The position numbers and the translations under genes are program-made. Positions 56,201 through 62,814 of a stretch of 64,000 nucleotides of DNA are shown piece after piece; the first letter of the stretch is position 1, and each line of letters begins with the position of its first letter. Origin of the DNA: Actinomycetota bacterium (lineage in GTDB: Bacteria; Actinomycetota; Actinomycetes; Mycobacteriales; Micromonosporaceae); contig VAWN01000025.1 in the NCBI GenBank assembly GCA_005885555.1, positions 88,075-152,074 of the forward strand, in the 5' to 3' direction. The notes beneath the pieces were generated by a model. The model was not told where the DNA came from. It searched no databases and worked only from the letters and a program-made list of their open reading frames with translations.

Positions 56201-56788
56201 CAGCCGATCGACACGGCCACGCACACCACCGGCCAACCGGTCACCGTGGGCGCAAACCCGCAACGACTGCGCATCCAGCCCGGCGGCGGCCGGCTGTGGG
56301 TACCGAACCAGGGCAGCGGCACGGTCAGCGTGGTCGACCTCGCCAGCCGCGCCGTCACCGGTACCGTGACGGTCGGCGCGGCGCCGTTCGGCATCGCGTT
56401 CAGCCCGGACGGCCGGTCCGCCTTCGTCGGCAACACCGGTGGCAACTCGGTGTCCATTGTGGACACCGCGACGCTCGCCGTGACCCGGACGGTCGCACTG
56501 GGTACCTCGCCGGCCGGTATGGCGATGGCGCCGGACGGCCACGTGCTGTTCGTGACCGTGGCCACCGGCGGGGTGCTGCCGGTCGACCCGGCCACCGGTA
56601 CCGTCGGTGCGCTGATCCCGACCGGTGCCGGCGCCTACGACGTCGAGTTCGGTCCGGGCGGGTCCACCGCCTGGGTCGTGGACACCAACACCAACGACGT
56701 GCGCCCGGTGGACGTGGCCACCGGTGCACCGGGTTCCGCCGTGACCGTCGGCAACGTACCGGACGGAGTCGGTCTCACGAAACGGTGA
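53240..56788 (+). CDS. Secreted GH92 glycosidase fused to a YVTN-type beta-propeller
   Basis: An 1182-residue exported protein. The TTG start has GAGGAGGA upstream and gives the signal [26 protein letters not shown]. The GH92 domain (about 35-780) has [45 protein letters not shown] and [20 protein letters not shown]. A NEW3-like sandwich covers about 785-875. From residue 890 there are seven YVTN-like blades ([54 protein letters not shown]). The propeller probably serves binding or surface retention. It shares the catalytic family with the enzyme at 30427 but is only distantly similar. Confidence 0.9.
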   Translation: [1182 protein letters not shown]

Positions 56789-56884
56789 AGTCCGATCTCG
56801 CCTGGGCGAATCCTCGATTGACAAGCGGCACCCGTCCGATGAATCTTGTGGGCCGGGAACGCCGCTTGCCGAGGGGACACCGCC

Positions 56885-58303
56885 ATGACTCGCCCGTACA
56901 CGCGCCGGAACCTGCTCGTGGCGGGTGGTCTCGTCGCCGCCGGCGCCGGTACCGCCGGCCTGGTCGCCCGGTCGGCCGGTGCCGCCACGCACCTTCCGGC
57001 CGCCGGTGCGGCCTCGCCCTGGGACCAGGTGCCGGTGATCCTCGGCCGGATCAAGCCGCCGACGTTTCCGGACCGGAACTTCGACGTGACGGCGTTCGGT
57101 GCCAAGGGCGACGGGAAGACCGACGACAGCGCCGCGTTCACCAAGGCGATCGCCGCGTGCAGCAAGGCCGGCGGGGGACACGTGGTGGTACCGGCCGGAA
57201 AGTCCTTCCTCACCGGCGCGGTCACGCTACTGTCCAATGTGGACCTGCACGTGCTCGGGACGGTCAAGTTCAGCACGGACACCCACAAGTACCCGCTGGT
57301 GTTCAGCCGCTGGCAGGGTATCGAGTGCATGAACTTCTCGCCGTTCGTCTACGCCTTCGGGCAGACCAACGTCGCGGTCACCGGCACCGGTACCCTCGAC
57401 GGCCAGGGCCCGTCCGGCCCGTGGCCCGACTGGGCGAAGAACCGCAGCGACGACTGGACCAGGCTGCAGCAGTTGGCGGTCGACGGGGTCGACCCGCGCA
57501 AGCGCGTCTTCGGGCAGGGGCACCGGCTCGCGCCCAGCTTCATCCAGTTCTACCGCTGCACCAACGTGTTGATCGACGGGGTGCACCTGCGCAACTCGGC
57601 GATGTGGAACCTGCACCCGGTGCTGTGCACCAACGTGACGATCAGCAATGTCAACGTGTTCTCGCGAGGCGCGACCGTCGACGGCTGTGATCCTGAGGCG
57701 TGCACCGATGTGCACGTGACCGGCTGCACGTTGGACACCGGCGACGACGGCGTGGTCATCAAGTCCGGCCGCGACGTCGACGGCCGGCGGGTCGGGGTAC
57801 CGTGCGCGAACGTCGTCATCGAGCACAACCGGTTCCTCGGCCGGTGGGGTGCGATCACCATCGGCAGCGAGATGTCCGGCGGTGTGAAGAACGTCTTCGC
57901 GCAGAACAACACGATCGCCAAGGGCTCGTCCTACACCTCGTTCTACGCGGTCTACATCAAGACCAACAACCGGCGCGGCGGTACCGTCGACGGGATCCAC
58001 GTGCGTAACCTGACCGGTGGCCCGGAGGCCAAGGGCGGCTTCTTCATCGACATGAACTACAGCCTGACCGGGCCCGGCTTCGGTCCGATCGTGCACCCGA
58101 AGGTGCAGAACGTCGACATCGACGGGCTGGTCATCGACGGCGCGCCGTTCGCGATCAAGCTGTCCGGCGATTCGGCGAGCCATATCAGGAACGTGACGGT
58201 GACCAACAGCACCTTCACGAACATGGCCAGCTCGACGGTCAGCGTGAAGAACGCGGACAACGTCACGTTCACGAACGTGAAGGTCAACGGCAAGACGATC
58301 TGA
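56885..58303 (+). CDS. Secreted GH28-family polygalacturonase-like enzyme
   Basis: A 472-residue right-handed beta-helix hydrolase. A Tat signal (TRRNLLVAGGLVAAGAGTAG) precedes the family opening FDVTAFGAKGDGKTDDSAAFTKAI. Catalytic aspartates appear in DGCDPEACTDV and TLDTGDDGVVIKSG, and the GH28-type IGSEMSGGVKNV follows. It should cut galacturonic-acid or rhamnogalacturonan-type polysaccharide outside the cell. The ATG has GAGGGGACA upstream. It may share a plant-polymer role with the GH92 enzyme before it. Confidence 0.9.
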   Translation: MTRPYTRRNLLVAGGLVAAGAGTAGLVARSAGAATHLPAAGAASPWDQVPVILGRIKPPTFPDRNFDVTAFGAKGDGKTDDSAAFTKAIAACSKAGGGHVVVPAGKSFLTGAVTLLSNVDLHVLGTVKFSTDTHKYPLVFSRWQGIECMNFSPFVYAFGQTNVAVTGTGTLDGQGPSGPWPDWAKNRSDDWTRLQQLAVDGVDPRKRVFGQGHRLAPSFIQFYRCTNVLIDGVHLRNSAMWNLHPVLCTNVTISNVNVFSRGATVDGCDPEACTDVHVTGCTLDTGDDGVVIKSGRDVDGRRVGVPCANVVIEHNRFLGRWGAITIGSEMSGGVKNVFAQNNTIAKGSSYTSFYAVYIKTNNRRGGTVDGIHVRNLTGGPEAKGGFFIDMNYSLTGPGFGPIVHPKVQNVDIDGLVIDGAPFAIKLSGDSASHIRNVTVTNSTFTNMASSTVSVKNADNVTFTNVKVNGKTI

Positions 58304-58373
58304 CCAGCCGTCACCGGCCGCCCGTCGATGCGCTCGACGCGGCCGGACCGTCGTGTGCCCGCGCTGGCCTGTC

Positions 58374-58435
58374 GGCTATTGACACCGGCTGCCGAGCAGG
58401 GGAAGCTCCCGAAACAACGTTCGGCTATGCCGAAC
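58374..58435 (+). promoter_or_regulatory. Promoter -35 element plus palindromic operator for the channel-DhaL gene
   Basis: GGCTATTGACA lies at 58374-58384. The operator GTTCGGC-TAT-GCCGAAC at 58419-58435 has perfect 7-bp arms and begins 40 bases after the TTGACA. The block CGAAAC just before the operator is conserved too. The same arrangement precedes the other two aquaglyceroporin genes. Confidence 0.7.
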
Positions 58436-58471
58436 ATCTTCTCTTCTCGTGAGCGAGGCGGTGGGCTGACC

Positions 58472-60019
58472 GTGGCTGAGGTTCGAATGGTTCGAAAGCT
58501 GGCGGCCGAGTTCGTGGGGACGGCCGCGCTGGTGGTCTGTGGTCCGGGTACCGCGGCGGCGACCGGTGTGATCGCCAGGTCGACCGGGGTGCCGTTCTCG
58601 ATGGCGCAGCTGGGTGTCATCGCGTTGGCGTTCATGATGGTGATCGTCGCGATGATCTACACGATCGGGCACATCTCCGGCTGCCACATCAACCCCGCGG
58701 TGACCGTGGCACTCGCCGCATCGAAGAAGATGGCGTGGGCCGAGGTGCCCCGGTACCTCGGTGCGCAGTTCGCGGGCGGGATCATGGGCGCGTTCGCGAT
58801 CTGGAGCATCCTGGAGCGGCCCGGGTTGGACGCCGGGCTGGGTGTGCTCAGCTACGCCCCCGGCCACACCCGGGCCGCGTTCTGCGCCGAGTTGATCGGC
58901 ACGTTCCTGCTGGTGCTCGTCGTCTTCGGCACCACCACCGACGGGCGGGCCACGCCCGGCTGGTACGGCCTGGCCATCCCGGCGATCGTCTTCGCGGTCA
59001 TCACCGTCGTCGGCCCGGTCACCGGCGCCGCCCTCAACCCCGCCCGCTACATCGGCCCCATGATCGCCCGAGCCGCCCTCGGCGGCGGCAAGGGACTGCT
59101 CTGGAACCAGGTACCCGTCTACTTCATCGCCACCTTCGCCGCCGGCCTGATCGCCGCCGCGACCTACGCCTTCCTCGGCTCGGTCGGCCCGGCCCCGGCC
59201 GGCTCCGGCTCTGGCTCCGGCTCCGGCTCTGGCTCCGGCTCCGGCTCTGGCTCCGCGGCGCACCGCCCGAAGCCGGCGCGCAGGCCCGACCCGCGGGCGG
59301 CGACCGGCCGGCCGGGGAAGCACGACATCACGACGGTGGATGCGACGACGGTTCGGGCCTGGGTCGAGGAGGCCGCGCAACTGGTCGACGACAACGCCCA
59401 GTACCTGACGCACCTGGACGCGGTCATCGGCGACGCGGACCACGGCACCAACATGCGCCGCGGGTTCAGGGCGGCGGTCCACACCTTGGACGAGATCTCC
59501 GCGACCACTCCGGGCGCGGTTCTTGACGCCGTCGGGCAGGCGTTCCTGGCCAACCTCGGGGGCGCCGCCGGCCCGCTGTACGCCGCCGGATTCCGTAGGG
59601 CCGCCGCGGCGCTCGGTGCCGCCGACGCCGTGTCGGCCGTCCAGTTCGGTGTAGCGCTGCAGGCCGCCCTGACCGGAATCCAGGAACTGGGCGCCGCGGT
59701 GGTGGGTGACAAGACCATGGTCGATGCGTGGTATCCGGCGGTCACCGCTTACCAGGCCGTCATCAACACCGGGGGCGACCTCCGCGAGGCAACCGGCGCG
59801 GCTGCCGAGGCTGCCGCACGCGGGCTGCGGGCGACGGCCACCATGCAGGCGCGCAAGGGCCGGGCAAGCTACATCGGAGCGCGGACCGTCGGCCACGAGG
59901 ACCCGGGGGCGGCCTCGACGGTACTCGTCGTGCGCGCGCTCGCCACCACGATCGCCGGTACCGCCGGGCTAACCCCGGCCGGCGCCGTCCCGTGGCCCTC
60001 GCGCAGGCTGGGAAGCTGA
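58472..60019 (+). CDS. Aquaglyceroporin fused to DhaL (dihydroxyacetone kinase nucleotide-binding subunit)
   Basis: A 515-residue fusion. Residues 1-240 are a MIP channel with six helices and both half-helix motifs, [12 protein letters not shown] and [13 protein letters not shown] Gly-Ser linker (about residues 244-262) leads to a DhaL domain (about 285-510). This has GDADHGTNMRRGF (the nucleotide/Mg loop, Asp321 and Asp323), VGDKTMVDAWYPAV and RASYIGARTVGHEDPGAAS. DhaL holds the ATP/ADP; the DhaK half is fused to a second channel on the opposite strand. Both channel termini face the cytoplasm, so the kinase domain is placed at the inner mouth. GTG 58472 is chosen by alignment with the other two channels (VAEV/MAEV). 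Confidence 0.9.
   Translation: MAEVRMVRKLAAEFVGTAALVVCGPGTAAATGVIARSTGVPFSMAQLGVIALAFMMVIVAMIYTIGHISGCHINPAVTVALAASKKMAWAEVPRYLGAQFAGGIMGAFAIWSILERPGLDAGLGVLSYAPGHTRAAFCAELIGTFLLVLVVFGTTTDGRATPGWYGLAIPAIVFAVITVVGPVTGAALNPARYIGPMIARAALGGGKGLLWNQVPVYFIATFAAGLIAAATYAFLGSVGPAPAGSGSGSGSGSGSGSGSGSAAHRPKPARRPDPRAATGRPGKHDITTVDATTVRAWVEEAAQLVDDNAQYLTHLDAVIGDADHGTNMRRGFRAAVHTLDEISATTPGAVLDAVGQAFLANLGGAAGPLYAAGFRRAAAALGAADAVSAVQFGVALQAALTGIQELGAAVVGDKTMVDAWYPAVTAYQAVINTGGDLREATGAAAEAAARGLRATATMQARKGRASYIGARTVGHEDPGAASTVLVVRALATTIAGTAGLTPAGAVPWPSRRLGS
58796..59084 (+). repeat. 289-bp perfect inverted repeat, left copy
   Basis: Identical without a mismatch to the reverse complement of 61174-61462. It covers the middle of the channel domain, including the second NPA motif. 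The downstream part (59005-59160) is also identical to 63340-63495 of the third channel gene. Such identity points to recent duplication or gene conversion. Confidence 0.93.
59201..59255 (+). repeat. Gly-Ser linker microsatellite
   Basis: An 18-bp unit (GGCTCCGGCTCCGGCTCT type) is repeated about three times and encodes alternating Gly-Ser. It joins the channel to DhaL. Slippage would alter linker length. Confidence 0.8.
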
Positions 60020-61795
60020 CACCTGCCGCACGTCGGCTGGGCGGCCCCAGCGCAGCGCCGGTGTGTCCACCGGATCGTCCCAGAGCTCGGTGAGCCGCGG
60101 GGTGAGCCGGCACACGGTGATCGAGCAGCCGGCCATGTCCAGGCTGGTGACGTAGTTGCCGACCAGGCTGCGGGCGATCCTGACGCCGTGCCTGGCCATC
60201 CAGTCCGCGACCGCGGCGAACACGACGTGCAGCTCGATGAGCGGGGTACCGCCGAGGCCGTTGACCATGACGAACACGTCGCCGGACAGCGGCGCATCGG
60301 CGTGGATGGCCGCCAACGCGACCTCAGCCAGCTCCCTGGCCGGTACCAGCGTGCCGCGGCTACGGCCGGGTTCGCCGTGGATGCCGACGCCGAGCTCGAT
60401 CTCGTCTTCGCCCAGCTCGAAGCCGGGCTGTCCGGCCGCGGGTACCGTGCACGGGGTCAGCGCCACGCCGAACGAGCGGGACCGGTCGTTGACCTCACGG
60501 GCCAGGGATGCGACCGCGGCCAGGTCCGCGCCCCGTTCGGCCGCCGCGCCGGCGATCTTCTCGACCAGTACCGTGGCTCCGGTACCCCGGCGGCCCGCCG
60601 TCCAGGTGTTGTCCACGGCTACGTCGTCGTTGACCAGTACCGTCTCGACCCGCATCCCGCCGACGGCGGCCAACCGTGCGGCCATCTGGAAGTTGAGGAC
60701 GTCGCCGGTGTAGTTCTTGACGATGTAGAGCACGCCGGCACCAGCGTTGACGGCCCTGGTCGCGGCCAGGATCCGATCGGGTACCGGTGAGGTGAACACC
60801 TCACCCGGGCAGGCGGCGTCGAGCATCCCGTACCCGACGTACCCGCCGTGCAGCGGCTCGTGCCCCGACCCGCCGCCGGACACCAGGCTGACCTTCCCGG
60901 GTACCGGCCCGCTGGCCCGGGTGATGTAGCGCCGTTCGAGGTCGATGCGCAGCGACCGGTGCGCCGCGGCCATTCCGGTCAAGGCGTCGACGAGGATCTC
61001 GTCCGGGTCATTGATCAGCTTCTTCGCGGTCCGGGCGCGTTGGATCACTGCGCGCGCCTGTCCCGAGCCGGCCGATTTGCCCAGGGCGGCGTATGCGGCG
61101 GCGGCGATGAGGCCGGCGGCGAGGGTGGCGATGAAGTAGACGGGTACCTGGTTCCAGAGCAGTCCTCGGTTGGCGCCGAGGGCGGCTCGGGCGATCATGG
61201 GGCCGATGTAGCGGGCGGGGTTGAGGGCGGCGCCGGTGACCGGGCCGACGACGGTGATGACCGCGAAGACGATCGCCGGGATGGCCAGGCCGTACCAGCC
61301 GGGCGTGGCCCGCCCGTCGGTGGTGGTGCCGAAGACGACGAGCACCAGCAGGAACGTGCCGATCAACTCGGCGCAGAACGCGGCCCGGGTGTGGCCGGGG
61401 GCGTAGCTGAGCACACCCAGCCCGGCGTCCAACCCGGGCCGCTCCAGGATGCTCCAGATCGCAAAGGCACCGAGGATGGCGCCGGCGAACTGTGCCGCGA
61501 GGTACCCGGGAAGTTCCGCCCAGCGCGCTTTCTTCGCGACGGCGAGTGCCACGGTCACCGCGGGGTTGATGTGGCAGCCGGAGATGTGCCCGATCGTGTA
61601 GATCATCGCGACGATCACCATCATGAACGCCAACGCGATGACACCCAGCTGCGCCATCGAGAACGGCACCCCGGTCGACCTGGCGATCACACCGGTCGCC
61701 GCCGCGGTACCCGGACCGCAGACCACCAGCGCGGCCGTCCCCACGAACTCGGCCGCCACCTTGCGGGAGAAAGACGCTTCAGCCTTGGAAGCCAT
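59969..61795 (-). CDS. Aquaglyceroporin fused to DhaK (dihydroxyacetone-binding kinase subunit)
   Basis: A 608-residue fusion. Residues 1-250 are a MIP channel ([24 protein letters not shown]). A short linker (SAGSGQARAVIQRARTAKK) leads straight into DhaK (about 262-608), with [20 protein letters not shown], the substrate-binding His473 in GIHGEPG and NGLGGTPLIELHVVF. DhaK binds the ketone covalently as a hemiaminal. Its partner DhaL is fused to the convergent gene, and the two 3' ends overlap by 51 bases. ATG 61795 is chosen by homology to the other channels. Longer upstream reading has no support. Confidence 0.9.
   Translation of the reverse strand: MASKAEASFSRKVAAEFVGTAALVVCGPGTAAATGVIARSTGVPFSMAQLGVIALAFMMVIVAMIYTIGHISGCHINPAVTVALAVAKKARWAELPGYLAAQFAGAILGAFAIWSILERPGLDAGLGVLSYAPGHTRAAFCAELIGTFLLVLVVFGTTTDGRATPGWYGLAIPAIVFAVITVVGPVTGAALNPARYIGPMIARAALGANRGLLWNQVPVYFIATLAAGLIAAAAYAALGKSAGSGQARAVIQRARTAKKLINDPDEILVDALTGMAAAHRSLRIDLERRYITRASGPVPGKVSLVSGGGSGHEPLHGGYVGYGMLDAACPGEVFTSPVPDRILAATRAVNAGAGVLYIVKNYTGDVLNFQMAARLAAVGGMRVETVLVNDDVAVDNTWTAGRRGTGATVLVEKIAGAAAERGADLAAVASLAREVNDRSRSFGVALTPCTVPAAGQPGFELGEDEIELGVGIHGEPGRSRGTLVPARELAEVALAAIHADAPLSGDVFVMVNGLGGTPLIELHVVFAAVADWMARHGVRIARSLVGNYVTSLDMAGCSITVCRLTPRLTELWDDPVDTPALRWGRPADVRQVSASQPARGPRDGAGRG
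61174..61462 (-). repeat. 289-bp perfect inverted repeat, right copy
   Basis: Reverse complement of 58796-59084, lying in the same position of the channel domain of the DhaK fusion. About 2.1 kb separates the copies, and that segment contains both kinase domains. Confidence 0.93.
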
Positions 61796-61871
61796 AGTCC
61801 GCCCCGACAGCCGCCCGCGACCCCGGGGGCTGCGGGCCTCCACTCCTTGACGAGAACGATAGCGAGACGTC

Positions 61872-61934
61872 GTTCCGCTGAGCCGAACGACATTTCGCAG
61901 AAGTTTGCGCTGGGGCGGCGCCGCTGTCAATAGC
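61872..61934 (-). promoter_or_regulatory. Promoter -35 element plus operator for the channel-DhaK gene
   Basis: Read leftward: GGCTATTGACA at 61934-61924 overlaps the end of the IclR-type gene. The operator GTTCGGC-TCA-GCGGAAC (61888-61872, one arm mismatch) begins 42 bases later, preceded by GCGAAA. It matches the elements at 58374 and 62664. Confidence 0.65.
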
Positions 61935-62505
61935 CGCCCGAGCTCGTCTCCTCCGACAGGGCCTGGGCGGTCACGCACACGGCGTGGACGAGGTCCGGCT
62001 GGTGCTGCGTCGACAGCAGCCGCTCGGCGGGACCCACGATGCCCACCGCGGCCACGACCCGCCGGGACGGGTCGAACACCGGCGCCGCGATGCCGGCGTC
62101 GCCCAAGGTCGCCCCGTGTGCCTCGACCGCGTACCCGCGATCCCGGGCCAGGGCCAGCGTGTGCCGCAGCTGTGCCGGGTCGGTGATCGTCATGCCGGTC
62201 AGCCGCGATGCCGGAAGGGCCAGCAGCGCCTCGCGGGACGCGTGGTCCAGCCCGGCCACGATCGCGTGGCCCAGCGCACACGCGCACCAGGGGATCGCGC
62301 CGTCCGCCCGCAGGTCCTGGACGAGGTCCTCGGGCCGGGCCGCCTGGTGGACGATGTGGACCTGGTCGGCCACCAGCTCGCCGATCCAGACCAACTCGCC
62401 GGTCCGGCGCGCCAGCATGTCGGCCCACCAGTCCGAGGTGGCGTTCCGTACGAAACCGTCGAGCTTCCGCATGTCGCTCAGCTCCCTCTTCGGCACGGTG
62501 GTCAC
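61927..62505 (-). CDS. IclR-type effector-binding domain protein lacking the HTH
   Basis: A 192-residue protein that corresponds to the C-terminal ligand domain of IclR/GylR regulators: TGELVWIGELVADQVHIVHQA, IPWCACALGHAIVAGLD, LALARDRGYAVEAHGATLGDAGIAAPVFDPSRRVVAAVGIVGP. The usual N-terminal winged helix of about 60 residues is absent, and no frame upstream encodes it. GTG 62505 has GGAAGG upstream. It may be a decayed regulator, or a ligand-binding partner for a full-length IclR protein that uses the palindromes of this locus. It lies upstream of and in line with the DhaK fusion gene. Confidence 0.78.
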   Translation of the reverse strand: MTTVPKRELSDMRKLDGFVRNATSDWWADMLARRTGELVWIGELVADQVHIVHQAARPEDLVQDLRADGAIPWCACALGHAIVAGLDHASREALLALPASRLTGMTITDPAQLRHTLALARDRGYAVEAHGATLGDAGIAAPVFDPSRRVVAAVGIVGPAERLLSTQHQPDLVHAVCVTAQALSEETSSGGY

Positions 62506-62663
62506 AGGCAACCTTCCGACCGTCGTTCGGGATGGTAGACCTCAGGCCCGACCTCCGAGCCATCAGCCGAACGGCTTTCGCGCAGGCGCAGGAGGGTCGG
62601 GGTGCCGCTTTCGGCCTGGTACGCACGCCGGCTCCCTGGTGAACCCCGGCCAAGAGGGCACCC

Positions 62664-62726
62664 GGCTATTGACATGACCTTCATCACGGCGGAAACTCAG
62701 CGAAACGTTGTTCGGCTCTACCGAAC
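62664..62726 (+). promoter_or_regulatory. Promoter -35 element plus palindromic operator for the third channel gene
   Basis: GGCTATTGACA at 62664-62674 is followed 41 bases later by GTTCGG-CTCTA-CCGAAC at 62710-62726. CGAAAC precedes the operator. This is the third copy of the shared control region. Confidence 0.7.
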
Positions 62727-62769
62727 ATTGTCTCACCCACTCTCCGCACCCAGAAGGAGGTGAGGTCCC

Positions 62770-62814
62770 ATGGCTCCCGTTCCGGTGGGAGTTTTGGGCG
62801 GATCTCATGGCTGA
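62770..62814 (+). CDS. Short leader peptide before the third channel gene
   Basis: ATG at 62770 has a strong ribosome site (AGAAGGAGGTGAGG). It encodes 14 residues, [14 protein letters not shown], and a TGA at 62812-62814 that overlaps the channel start by eight bases. The channel gene itself has only a weak site, so its translation is probably coupled to this leader. The proline and glycine content gives no clear attenuation code. Confidence 0.5.
   Translation: MAPVPVGVLGGSHG

Noticed and set aside
53207..57181. Very long open frame on the minus strand opposite the GH92-propeller and GH28 genes
   Set aside because: Its product is a low-complexity Arg/Gly/Val-rich sequence with no domain. 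It arises because high-GC third positions avoid stops on the opposite strand; the plus-strand proteins are clear family members.
59085..61173. Composite transposon or insertion sequence between the inverted repeats
   Set aside because: No transposase or target-site duplication is present. The repeats lie inside homologous channel domains and are explained by gene duplication or conversion.
61796..62653. Upstream extension of the channel-DhaK frame
   Set aside because: The extra 286 codons are the antisense-frame shadow of the IclR-type gene and promoter. The homologous channels all start at the equivalent of ATG 61795.
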